Position numbers and translations under genes: made by a program. Source: Streptomyces sp. NBC_01267 (GTDB lineage Bacteria > Actinomycetota > Actinomycetes > Streptomycetales > Streptomycetaceae). From it: a stretch of 64,000 nucleotides of DNA. The stretch is taken from positions 7,733,001-7,797,000 of the forward strand of contig NZ_CP108455.1 of assembly GCF_036241575.1 (NCBI RefSeq). The letters are read 5' to 3'. The notes beneath the pieces are model-generated. The model made no database searches and was not told where the DNA came from. It was given only the letters and a program-made list of their open reading frames with translations. Of the stretch, positions 25,680 to 34,065 are shown piece by piece (position 1 is the stretch's first letter; every line of letters begins with the position of its first letter).

Positions 25680-26936
25680 GTGCTCAGCGTAGTCAACGCC
25701 GACGGCAGCACCGCCAACAGCTCCTCGCTCATCGACGAGATCGTCCGGGAGGGTGCGAGGCGGATGTTGGCCGCGGCCTTGGAGGCCGAGGTCAACACCT
25801 ATCTTGCCGAGTTGGCTGATCAGTTGGATGAGATGGGTCGTCGTCTGGTGGTCCGCAACGGCTATCACCAGCCCCGTTCAGTGACCACCGCGGCTGGGAC
25901 GGTCGAGGTGAAAGCGCCGCGGGTGAACGATAAGCGCGTCGATGAGGCGACGGGTGAGCGCAGACGGTTCTCCTCGGCGATCCTGCCGCCCTGGGCCAGG
26001 AAGTCCCCGAAGATCAGCGAAGTTCTGCCACTGCTCTACCTGCACGGCCTGTCCTCCGGAGACTTCGTGCCCGCGCTCGAGCAGTTCCTGGGCTCCTCGG
26101 CCGGCCTGTCCCCGGCCACGGTGACTCGCCTCACGCAGTAGTGGCAGGCCGACCACAAGGCGTTCGGCGAGCGTGATCTGTCCGCCACCGACTACGTCTA
26201 TGTCTGGGCCGACGGCATCCACCTGCGCATACGCCTCGAAGAGGCGAAGGCCGCCGTCCTGGTCGTCATGGGCGTTCGGGTGGACGGCACGAAGGAGCTG
26301 ATCGCGATGGCGGACGGCTACCGGGAATCATCGGAGTCCTGGGCGAGTCTGCTGCGGGACTGCCAGCGGCGCGGCATGCGCGCTCCCCCCTTGGCCGTCG
26401 GCGACGGCGCCCTCGGCTTCTGGAACGCCATCAACGAGGTCTTCCCCGAAACCCGCCACCAAAGATGCTGGGTTCACAAGACGGCCAACTGCCTCGACAG
26501 CCTGCCGAAGTCGGCCCAGCCCGCGGCGAAAAAGGCCATTCAGGACATCTACAACGCCGAAGACAAGGAGCACGCAGCCGCCGCGGTCAAGGCGTTCGCC
26601 AAGCAGTACGGGGCGAAGTTCCCCAAGGCCGTCAAGAAGATCGTCGATGACGAGGATGAGCTGCTGGCGTTCTACGACTTCCCCGCCGAACACTGGATTC
26701 ACCTACGCACCACCAACCCCATTGAGTCGACCTTCGCGACCGTCCGACTGCGGAAGAAGGTCACCAAGGGGGCCGGCTCCCGAGCCGCTGCCCTGGCGAT
26801 GGTCTTCAAGCTCGTCGAGTCCGCCCAGGCCCGCTGTCGAGCCGTGAACGCACCCCACCTCGTCGCCCTCGTCCGCGCCGGGGCCCACTTCGAACGCGGC
26901 CAGCTTGTCGAACGCCCTGAGATCATGGCGGCGTGA
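25680..26936 (+). pseudogene. IS256-family (Mutator-type) transposase interrupted by an amber codon
   Basis: A single frame of about 418 codons carries an in-frame TAG at 26139-26141, after residue 153 (TVTRLTQ stop WQADHKAFGERDL). Both sides match the family: N-terminal LIDEIVREGARRMLAAALEA, then VYVWADGIHLRI (first catalytic Asp), LAVGDGALGFWNA (second Asp) and WIHLRTTNPIESTFATVRLR (catalytic Glu). Without suppression the enzyme is inactive. The second part could be translated from an internal start but would lack the DNA-binding region and first Asp. Confidence 0.85.
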
Positions 26937-27244
26937 CGATGACTCCAGCGGAAGCACCCAGCCCCGAGGTCCAGATCGTGCAGGTGGATGCCACTGGCAC
27001 CGCCCTCCTGGCTGTCGTCGTGCGATGCCTGGCGACCACGCGGCTGGGCGCGCGCTTCCGCTGCTCCAGTCCGGACGGACAAGCCGTCGACCTGGTACTG
27101 GCGGAGATTCGCCGCTACCCCCAGGTGCCAGTCGACGAGGTGGACCCGCCTCACGGCGCCCGTCTCGTCCTCACCGGTGCTGGAGCGGACGATCTCCATT
27201 TCAAGCCCGGGGACGTCCTGCGGGGCACCAACCCGACCCCCTGA
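26933..27244 (+). CDS. Passenger ORF of the IS256 element, possible beta-barrel protein
   Basis: 103 residues from GTG 26933, overlapping the transposase stop codon by 4 bases and lying wholly inside the IS ends. The protein has alternating hydrophobic strands and a C-terminal [13 protein letters not shown]. It vaguely resembles domain-2 beta-barrels of EF-Tu-like proteins (pattern V-x-x-x-G-x-x-L and P-G-D-x-L-x-G). No membrane segment or catalytic motif. Function unknown; cargo genes are unusual in single IS256 elements. Confidence 0.6.
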   Translation: MTMTPAEAPSPEVQIVQVDATGTALLAVVVRCLATTRLGARFRCSSPDGQAVDLVLAEIRRYPQVPVDEVDPPHGARLVLTGAGADDLHFKPGDVLRGTNPTP

Positions 27245-27678
27245 TCAAGCATCAATCCACAGGTCTTGACAATTACTCGCCCGGTGTCCGGGCACACGTC
27301 ACGCGGGCTGACGACCTTGCCCGGCCCCGGGCGGCGGTGGGTGACGAACACCGGCCCACGTGTGCGGCCCTTCTGTGCGACATCCCGTGAGTTCCTCTGA
27401 GCCGTGCTGACTCCTTGTTCCCGTGGCCAGGGTGTTCTGTCTCCTCGGCCTCACACGCTCTGGACTCCCAGCAGCGCGCTAACGACCTTGGGTGAAATTG
27501 GGGCTGGGGTGTGCCGGGCGAGCACGAGTTCGGTGCTGTGACGTTGGCGGGTGGTCCGGCGGGCAGTTCGGCAGGGTGCCTGTCGCGAACGACGTTGGGG
27601 AATCCCCGGCTGGTGGTGGCAACACCAGGATCAGCACACACTCCCGAGCGCTGCACCAGACATGCCAGGATCGCGACC

Positions 27679-28671
27679 ATGAACAGGCACACCACCTTGA
27701 TCACTGGTGCGACCCAAGGGCTGGGCCGCGGTATCGCACTCGGCCTTGCCGCACGCGGCGGCACCGTCCTACTCCACGGCCGCGACAGCACCCGCCTCGA
27801 TGCAGTTGCAGCTGAGGTCCGCGCCACCGCGCCTGCCGCCGCAGTCCGCACCTACCTCGCGGATCTGGCCGACCTCGATCAGGTGCACGCGATGGCCGCC
27901 CAAGTACGTGCGGCGGAGCCCCGGCTCGACGCGCTGGTCAACAACGCGGTTGCCGGTGGCGGCTCTGAGCCCCTGCGGCGGGAGTTGAGCAGGCAGGGGT
28001 ACGAGCTGCGGTTCGCAGTGAATCACCTCGCCCCGCACGCCCTCACCCGCGATCTGCTGCCGCTGCTCACCGCATCCGCGCCCGCCCGCGTGGTGAATGT
28101 GGCCTCGATCGGGCAGGACGCCATCGACTTCGACGACGTCATGCTGGAGCAGGACTACGAGGGACTGCGCGCCTACTGCAGGAGCAAGCTCGCGCTGATC
28201 ATGGCGAGTTTCGAGCTGGCCGCCGAACTCGACGGCACCGGCGTCACCGTGAACACCCTCCACCCGGCCCATCTGATGGATACCGACGGCGTACGCGAAT
28301 ACGGCCTCACCCCGGCGACAAGCATCGACGAGGGTGTACGGCCGACCGTACGGTTGATCACCGACCCGGAACTGGAATCCACTACCGGCCGCTACTTCGA
28401 CCAGTTCACGGACGCTCGCGCGCACCAGCAGGCGTACGACATCGAGGCCCGCCAGCGCCTCATGGAGCTGACCCGCAGTCTGACCGGATCACCCGAACTG
28501 GGGTCATGGGCCTTGACCCTGGGTTTTGGACACCGGAGACACTTGGATCTTGATGGTCCAGGAGAACGGAGTCCCCGTGGGGATGAAGCATTACCCCGCC
28601 GAGTTCAAAGCGGATGCGGTCGCGTTGTACCGATCGAGGCCGGGAGCGACGATCAAGTCCGTCGCCGGTGA
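27679..28671 (+). CDS. Short-chain dehydrogenase/reductase with IS-derived C-terminal extension
   Basis: From ATG 27679. The Rossmann motif TLITGATQGLGRGIALGLAARG (T-G-x-x-x-G-x-G) binds NAD(P). VNNAV, the catalytic Ser (VVNVASIGQ) and the Y-x-x-x-K motif (AYCRSKLAL) are present, so the core is intact. The natural protein would end LTGSPELGS after 276 residues. The second IS3 copy inserted within the stop codon (TCA T-GA), so translation now runs 54 residues into the IS and stops at 28671. The reductase fold is complete, so it may still work. Substrate unknown; the gene resembles the retinol-dehydrogenase-like SDRs. Confidence 0.85.
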   Translation: MNRHTTLITGATQGLGRGIALGLAARGGTVLLHGRDSTRLDAVAAEVRATAPAAAVRTYLADLADLDQVHAMAAQVRAAEPRLDALVNNAVAGGGSEPLRRELSRQGYELRFAVNHLAPHALTRDLLPLLTASAPARVVNVASIGQDAIDFDDVMLEQDYEGLRAYCRSKLALIMASFELAAELDGTGVTVNTLHPAHLMDTDGVREYGLTPATSIDEGVRPTVRLITDPELESTTGRYFDQFTDARAHQQAYDIEARQRLMELTRSLTGSPELGSWALTLGFGHRRHLDLDGPGERSPRGDEALPRRVQSGCGRVVPIEAGSDDQVRRR

Positions 28672-28888
28672 TCTCGGGGTGAACACCGAGACGCTGCGGA
28701 ACTGGATCCGGGCCGCCGACGGGCGCCGGCCCGGCGCCCACTCCGCACCGCCGGCCGCTTCGCAGACCGGCGGCGACGCTGTTCAGGCGGAGCTGGCCGC
28801 CGCTCGCAAGAGGATCCGTGAGCTCGAGGAAGAACGGGACATTCTCCGCAAGGCGGCCCGGTATTTCGCGACGGAGACGCGCTGGTGA
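28583..28888 (+). CDS. IS3-family transposase OrfA (copy 2)
   Basis: Identical in sequence to the OrfA of copy 1: helix-turn-helix plus coiled coil, about 101 residues from MKHYPAEFK. The upstream in-frame ATG is at 28526. Confidence 0.88.
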   Translation: MKHYPAEFKADAVALYRSRPGATIKSVAGDLGVNTETLRNWIRAADGRRPGAHSAPPAASQTGGDAVQAELAAARKRIRELEEERDILRKAARYFATETRW

Positions 28889-29787
28889 ACCGCTACCAGT
28901 TCGTTGACGATCACCAGCGCCGACACGGCGTGAAGCGGCTCTGCGACATCCTCGGCCTGGCCCGCTCGAGCTTCTACTATTGGCGCCGCACCGCATCCGC
29001 GAGAGCGGCCCGCCAGACCGTCGAAGCCGGGATCGCGGCCCGGATACGCAAGGTCCACCAAGACTCCGACGGCACCTACGGAGCCCCCAGGATCACCGCA
29101 GAACTCCGCGACGAGGGCGGCCCGGTGGTCAACCACAAGCGCGTCGCGAGGATCATGCGGTCCATCGGGCTCGAGGGAGTCCGTCTGCGCCGCCGGCACC
29201 GCACCACCGTCGCGGACCAGACCGCAGCGAAGGCGCCAGACCTGATCGGCCGTGACTTCACCGCGGCCGCAGTCAACAGAAAGTACGTCGGCGACATCAC
29301 ATACCTGCCGGTCAGCGGCGCGAAGCCGCTCTACCTCGCGACCGTCATCGACCTCGCCTCACGTCGGCTCGCCGGGTGGGCGATCGCTGACCACATGCGG
29401 ACAGAACTCGTCATCGACGCCCTCACGGCCGCCGAGCGGACCCGCGGAAACTTGACCGGAGTGATCATGCACACCGACCACGGATCTCAATATTCGAGCA
29501 GGGCCTTCGCGGAACTCTGCAGGTCAGCTGGGGTCCGGCAGAGCATGGGCGCGATCGGGTCCAGCGCCGACAACGCTGCCGCGGAAAGCTTCAACGCCGC
29601 CTTCAAGAGGGAGACGCTCAAAGGCCGCAAAGCCTGGTCGAGCGAGCGTGAGGCCAGGCTCGACGCCTTCCGCTGGCTGACCCGCTACAACACCCGGCGC
29701 CGGCATTCCCGCCTCGGTCAGCGGTCTCCGATTGCCTACGAGAACGCCGTCCAAGCAGCAGCAACTACCCTGACCCAAGCCGCATAG
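28885..29787 (+). CDS. IS3-family transposase OrfB, DDE integrase domain (copy 2)
   Basis: 300 residues, identical to the OrfB of copy 1, with all DDE residues intact and a GTG start overlapping the OrfA stop. Confidence 0.92.
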   Translation: MNRYQFVDDHQRRHGVKRLCDILGLARSSFYYWRRTASARAARQTVEAGIAARIRKVHQDSDGTYGAPRITAELRDEGGPVVNHKRVARIMRSIGLEGVRLRRRHRTTVADQTAAKAPDLIGRDFTAAAVNRKYVGDITYLPVSGAKPLYLATVIDLASRRLAGWAIADHMRTELVIDALTAAERTRGNLTGVIMHTDHGSQYSSRAFAELCRSAGVRQSMGAIGSSADNAAAESFNAAFKRETLKGRKAWSSEREARLDAFRWLTRYNTRRRHSRLGQRSPIAYENAVQAAATTLTQAA

Positions 29788-29892
29788 ACGTGTTCAACAT
29801 CCGGGGTCAAGGCCCCATGATCTTGCGAAGTGGGTTCTGTGACCGATGGCCACGAGCCGTGACATGGCGGTGGCCACGCTGGTTTTCAGGGT

Positions 29893-30630
29893 GTGAATCA
29901 CGAGGTACTCCGCACGGCCATGTCCCATCCTGCCCTTACTGGTGTGCGGCGCCAACACTTCGCCGAGTTGCTCGAAGAACTTGCGCCACGCAGGGAGTTG
30001 GCGCGCGAGTCCGCACTGGAGGCCCTGCGGGGCGGTCCGCGCAAGCGGGCTGAGGGTGCCGGGCGCAAGCCGAAGCTGGTCTTCATCGACCGGTTGCTGG
30101 TCACCTTGGTCCATCTGCGGCTCGGTCTGCCGCACCAGGCGCTGGCCGTCCTGTACCGCGTCGACCGCTCCACCGTCTCCAGTGCCGTCCGCCAGGTCAG
30201 GGCCATGCTCGCGGACCGCGGGTTCGCCGTCCCCGACCGGCCGGGAGTACGCATCCGCACCCTGGAAGACCTGTTCGCCTACGCCTACGCCTACGCCGAG
30301 GCCGAGGACGTCACGGTGTGCATCGAAGGCACCGAAGTCCAGGTCCGCCGACCGCAAGCGGGACGCCCGGGCCGCAAGCCATTCGTCTCCGGCAAGAAGA
30401 GGCAGAACACCATGAAGTCCACCACGCTCAGCGACCACCAGGGCCGTGTGCTGTTCTCCGGGGCCCTCCGCCCGGGCCGGATACACGACCAGACGTGCGT
30501 GCGCAGCGAAGGCATCGCCGAGCAGTTCCATCAGCACCCGACGGTGAAAGCCGAGGTGGACGAGGGATACCGGGGTCTGACCAATGAGTTCCCCGGCCAA
30601 GTAACAACGGCTAACACATTGACGCGCTGA
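29893..30630 (+). pseudogene. IS5-family (DDE_Tnp_4) transposase, 3' truncated
   Basis: From GTG 29893. The helix-turn-helix domain (LGLPHQALAVLYRVDRSTVS) is followed by the start of the DDE_Tnp_4 domain (VCIEGTEVQVRRP, usually D-G-T-E, here Glu at the first catalytic position; then VKAEVDEGYRGL with the second Asp). Homology ends at NEFPGQ, after which the frame runs into unrelated codons. The third catalytic residue is missing. Three Ala-Tyr repeats (YAYAYAYA, near 30279-30300) come from a 6-base tandem repeat. Confidence 0.8.
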
Positions 30631-30639
30631 GGTCCGTCC

Positions 30640-31125
30640 CTAGAGGTATCCCGGCTTGCCGCTGTCGACGAACTGGGTCAGGACATGCTCCAGCAGCTCC
30701 AGAAACTGCCGCAGGTCATCGACCACGCGGTCGAGCTCAGGCTCGTCCAGCGATGCTGTTCGCGTCCGGTAGATCGCCCCACCAGGGACGACGACGTACG
30801 ACTGGCCTCCTCCGTTCGAGCCGATGACCAGGCCGCGGGCCTTCTGGCCCGCGCCCATCGACAGCGCCGTACTCCTCCAGCTGCAGAAGGACCTCCTCTG
30901 CCGGGGCAACGAAGTAGCCGTTGCCGACGTCCGCCCAGGTGACATCACCGATGCTGTCGTAGAAGGTGACCGGGTCGGCAGGAGCGAGACTCACTTGGGC
31001 AAGCAGGCGAACCGCGGCCTGATCGTCGTGACCGGTCGGCCGGACCTCGTTGGCGCCCGGAGGATAGCCGTGCGGTTGCTCGAAGTCTTCGGTGATTGCC
31101 TTCAGGGCCTCTGAGGGGGCGAGAT
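30640..31125 (-). pseudogene. SMI1/KNR4-family protein, frameshifted and without a start
   Basis: The first part reads PADPVTFYDSIGDVTWADVG and NGYFVAPAEEVLLQLEEYG. Near 30860 the phase changes and the other frame continues GLVIGSNGGGQSYVVVPGG, RTASLDEPELDRVVDDLRQF and ends DSGKPGYL. Together these are one SMI1/KNR4 (SUKH) domain. No start codon fits upstream. SUKH proteins are often immunity proteins of contact toxins, but no toxin gene is nearby. Confidence 0.7.
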
Positions 31126-31218
31126 GGGAGCCTTTTCCCGGTTCGTGGTTGAGTTTGGATGAGGCGCAGTGATCAGTGGTTCGGGGCGTGGTCGGTACCA
31201 GGTACCGGGCAAGGGGAC

Positions 31219-31797
31219 TCAGCGGGCGGGAGCCGACTCGGACGACGGCCGCCACTCCCGCCTGATCAGCCCGTAGACCCACGAATCAGAGACCTCGCCG
31301 TTGACAACGCAGTCTTCCCGCAACGTCCCCTCACGCACGAAGCCGAGCTTCTCCAGCACGCGGGCAGAAGCCACGTTGCGCGTATCGGCCTCAGCCTGGA
31401 CGCGATTCAGGTCCAGCGTGTCGAATGCCCACCGCAGCAAAGCGTGCGTGGCCTCGGTCGCATAACCGTTGCCCCACGCTGCATCGTCGAAGCAGTAGCC
31501 CAGCGACGCACTGCGGAAGTCCGGATTCCACCTGTTCAGGGTGCACCAGCCGATGAACGCCCCGTCGGAGACACGATCCACGGCCAGCCGCGCCCCGGTG
31601 CCTTCCTTTTCCATCTCTCGGCAACGGGTGATGAATTTCTCGGCGCGCGCGCGTTCGGTCCACGGTGGATCGTCCCAGTAGCGCAACACGTAGGCGTTGC
31701 TCTGCAGCGCGAACAGGTCGTTCGCGTCCGCGTCTTCGAAGGCACGCAGTCGCAGGCGAGCAGTGTGCAACGAGGGGGCGGGCAGCGACATAATCAT
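31219..31797 (-). CDS. GNAT N-acetyltransferase, RimJ/RimL type
   Basis: 192 residues from ATG 31797 (GGGATGG upstream; a second ATG two codons later is possible). The order of elements is LHTARLRLRAFEDADANDLF, then FIGWCTLNRWNPDFRSASLG, then the acetyl-CoA motif DDAAWGNGYATEATHALLRW (G-x-G-x-A), then NVASARVLEKLGFVREG and REDCVVNGEVSDSWVYGL, all standard for the RimJ/RimL branch that acetylates protein N-termini or small amines. It looks intact within a region of decayed genes. Confidence 0.88.
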   Translation of the reverse strand: MIMSLPAPSLHTARLRLRAFEDADANDLFALQSNAYVLRYWDDPPWTERARAEKFITRCREMEKEGTGARLAVDRVSDGAFIGWCTLNRWNPDFRSASLGYCFDDAAWGNGYATEATHALLRWAFDTLDLNRVQAEADTRNVASARVLEKLGFVREGTLREDCVVNGEVSDSWVYGLIRREWRPSSESAPAR

Positions 31798-31914
31798 GTT
31801 CCATCCCGTGATCGGTGGCCGATCAATCAGACATCCGATGCGGCTCACTCGCAACGGGCTTCCTCGGCGGGCTGGCAGAACGATGAGGGGGCCGGTGGTG
31901 GGTTTGCCGGGCGG

Positions 31915-32235
31915 TTACGGTCGCGGGCTGGTAAACAGTCCCGGCCCGGTCGCATCGAGGATTCTGCCCCCGGTCAGGCGCTTCAGTTTGATGCGGACGT
32001 TGTTGATGTTGTTCGGCACGAGATTCAGGTCCATCGCCTCGCACATGTTCCTCGCCCGTAGCGGAGCGTCGGCTTCGGCGAAACGGCCATGATCTGCTGG
32101 TAGGCGGGGCCGTCCGGCAGGGCCGGAGTCGGTGTGGCCGGTGCCAAGGGCGTTTCGTCGGGCAGTTCCAGGAGCGTCTTGCGGGTGATAGTGATGTGCT
32201 CGACGGCCTGGGCGAGTCCGTCCAGCAGCGCGGTC
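31915..32235 (-). pseudogene. Winged-helix-like protein remnant, frameshifted
   Basis: One frame carries ALLDGLAQAVEHITITRKTL and PALPDGPAYQQIMAV. Another, after a shift near 32090, carries FAEADAPLRARNMCEAMDLN, NNVRIKLKRLTGGRI and the end GPGLFTSPRP. Together these resemble a small actinobacterial protein with an N-terminal coiled coil and a C-terminal winged helix. It is joined to the IS5 remnant and has lost its start. Confidence 0.55.
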
Positions 32236-32769
32236 AGAGGTCCCCGCGGCGACCTTGTCCAGCAACGCGGTACCGAAGGCGTTGTCGTGCACGGAAGCGG
32301 CCAGCGCCACCACGGCGACCACCAGGCCCAGCACGTCAACGGCCAGCCCCCGCTTGCGACCCGGCACCTTCTTGGCCGCGTCCCGCCCGGTCGTGGGCGC
32401 GGGTACCCCCGCGGCGGCATGCAGACTCTGGGTGTCGAGCACCACCATGCTCGGGTCGGCTAATCGTCCCCGGCTCTCACGTACCTGCCAGCGCAGCAGG
32501 TCATGGATGACCTCGTCGGTGCCGTCGTCGCGCCATTTGCAGAAGTAGTACGTCACCGCGCCGGGCGGTGGCAGGTCGCGGGGCAGGTAGTCCCATTGGT
32601 AGCCGGTCCGGACTGGGTACAGGAGCGCGTTGACGATTTCTCACATCTCGTAGCTGCCCTGACGGCCGCTGACGGACGGGTGCTTCGCCCTCCATGCAGT
32701 GGTCACCGGCTCGATCAGCACCCAGCGTTCCTCGGATAGGTCGCTCTTGCAGGGCTTGCGGTCGCTCAC
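32236..32769 (-). pseudogene. IS5-type transposase remnant with opal stop, 3' truncated
   Basis: From GTG 32769: MSDRKPCKSDLSEERWVLIE, then an in-frame TGA at 32643-32641, then EIVNALLYPVRTGYQWDYLP, YYFCKWRDDGTDEVIHDLLR, DTQSLHAAAGVPAPTTGRDA and KKVPGRKRGLAVDVLG, ending at DKVAAGTS. The left IS end lies near 32870. It is a longer version of the remnant at 22.7 kb in opposite orientation. Confidence 0.75.
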
Positions 32770-33053
32770 CCCGCCACTCCAGCACGGCCGAGTCCGTCGA
32801 CCGGCTGAGAGTTCCCACAATCACACGGCGAAACCGAACCGGACATCAGGCCACGTACCGCCCTCTCATATCTCCGGCACCGGGCCGCCGCCTGATGCGG
32901 GTCACGGCGGAGCAGGCGTGTCGAGGTGCTGGCGGAGCCTCATCAGGACCGGAGCTGTCCTGATCCCGTCGTAACGTCGATTGACGAGGAAGATGCCGGT
33001 TCCGGTCCGGGCTTCCCCGTGCCCCCACTCACCTCAGGAATCGAGGGATCGTC

Positions 33054-33530
33054 ATGACCGCCAAGGATCTGGACGACTTCAAAGCGCTGGATCCGTTCTT
33101 CCGCGTTGTCGGGGAAGGGCTCGACGGATTGGTCGACGGGGACCACTTCTTCGACTGGTTCACCGAGGACGCCGTCACCGAGTACGTGGTCACCGTGCCC
33201 GGCTACCCGAGGAGGATCGACGGCCGGGACGCCCTGGCCGAGCTGTACCGCGGGTACGGGGACACCATGGTCGCGGAGAGCGCCGACGGGCTCGCCGTCC
33301 ATCATGACCGCGAGACCTCCGTCGTCGTCCTCGAATACGTGGTGCACGGTCGCGCTGTCGGCACGGGCCGGGCGTACGACAACCACTTCGTTTCCGTGAT
33401 CACCATCCGGGACCGCAGGATCACGCACTGGCGGGACTACCTCGACCCGCTGGCCGTCCTCGACGCCCTCGGAATCGCCTTCCCCGCGCGTCCCCGTTCT
33501 ACGGAAGAACCAAGTGCCCTTCATTTCTGA
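33054..33530 (+). CDS. NTF2-like/SnoaL-like protein
   Basis: 158 residues. The pattern FFDWFTEDAVTEYVVTVPG, RRIDGRDALAELYRGYGD, the YDNHFVSVITIRDRRITHWR strand pair and DYLDPLAVLDAL at the end are typical of SnoaL_2/NTF2 cone-shaped folds used as small isomerases, cyclases or ligand-binding proteins. The start ATG 33054 follows AGGAATCGAGGG. No partner gene makes the role clear. Confidence 0.8.
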   Translation: MTAKDLDDFKALDPFFRVVGEGLDGLVDGDHFFDWFTEDAVTEYVVTVPGYPRRIDGRDALAELYRGYGDTMVAESADGLAVHHDRETSVVVLEYVVHGRAVGTGRAYDNHFVSVITIRDRRITHWRDYLDPLAVLDALGIAFPARPRSTEEPSALHF

Positions 33531-33577
33531 GTAGTTGTACTCAAGCTGGGGAGAGGGCGCCGCAGGACGATGCGCTC

Positions 33578-33937
33578 ATGCTCTCTTGGGTCCTGGACAT
33601 CTTCGTGGCGGCCTGGATCACGATGCTCGATGTGCTGCTCCTTGCCGGGTACTGGTTCGCGGAGAGCCTCAAACAGTGGGCCGCGGAGCAGCGCACCGCC
33701 GCTCCAACGGCCCGCTTCTGCCTGGTCCTGGCTGTCGCGACTGCCGGTTTCGGCGCAATCGGTGTCGGGTTCTACTGGGCGGATCTGCTGGTGACCGCGA
33801 CCACCCAGATGGTGATGGCCGCGGCAGTCCTGCTCGTTCTGCTGCTGGGACTCGGCACCGAATGTGCCCGTTGGGCCGCCCGGTGCGCCGAGCGGCACCG
33901 TCTTCGGCGTGAGCGCCGCCGGTCGCCGGGTTCGTGA
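33578..33937 (+). CDS. Small membrane protein of unknown function
   Basis: 119 residues with three predicted membrane helices (WVLDIFVAAWITMLDVLLLA; FCLVLAVATAGFGAIGVGFY; MVMAAAVLLVLLLGLG) and a basic C-terminal tail (RHRLRRERRRSPGS). No recognised family. Confidence 0.6.
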   Translation: MLSWVLDIFVAAWITMLDVLLLAGYWFAESLKQWAAEQRTAAPTARFCLVLAVATAGFGAIGVGFYWADLLVTATTQMVMAAAVLLVLLLGLGTECARWAARCAERHRLRRERRRSPGS

Positions 33938-34023
33938 GGCACGGACGACGCGAACTCCTCGTCCGACTGACGATCATTTCCGTTGACCCTGCCCGGCGTG
34001 AGGATGTTAGCTGACCCTCGACT

Positions 34024-34041
34024 CAAACAAACGATTGTTTG
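34024..34041. promoter_or_regulatory. Inverted repeat upstream of the DHA2 exporter gene
   Basis: CAAACAA (34024-34030) and TTGTTTG (34035-34041) are exact complements around ACGA, 25 bases before the MFS start. It resembles a TetR-type operator. No regulator gene is adjacent. Confidence 0.5.
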
Positions 34042-34065
34042 GTGCGTTCGAGAGGAACCGTCCGC

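Larger units (their letters stand above)
25557..27278 (+). mobile_element. IS256-family insertion sequence with passenger ORF (1722 bp)
   Basis: Inverted repeats of about 27 bases with few mismatches (shared core TCAAGACCTGTGGAT) end the element. It is flanked by a 9-base direct repeat GCCCGGTGT (25548-25556 and 27279-27287), normal for IS256-type elements. Inside are a transposase gene with an amber stop and a small overlapping passenger ORF. Confidence 0.88.
25288..27420 (-). pseudogene. Tyrosine recombinase (integrase) C-terminal remnant, split by IS256-type element
   Basis: Two minus-strand pieces flank the IS. The upstream piece (about 27420-27279) reads [20 protein letters not shown] then DVCPDTG. 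The downstream piece (25556-25288) reads [35 protein letters not shown] and [19 protein letters not shown]. Removing the IS and one 9-base duplication joins PDTG to LARL in frame. H-x-x-R-H/G-type catalytic residues ([12 protein letters not shown]) and the C-terminal Tyr region (RRYF) are visible. The N-terminal half of the integrase is gone, so the gene was already truncated or has decayed. It suggests an old integrated element. Confidence 0.8.
28508..29815 (+). mobile_element. IS3-family insertion sequence, copy 2 (1308 bp, intact)
   Basis: Same length and ends as the copy at 4211-5518, with no difference I can see. It is flanked by the 3-base direct repeat CAT (28505-28507 and 29816-29818). 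It sits at the stop codon of the SDR gene. The two copies are direct repeats about 24.3 kb apart and could recombine to delete everything between. Confidence 0.93.
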
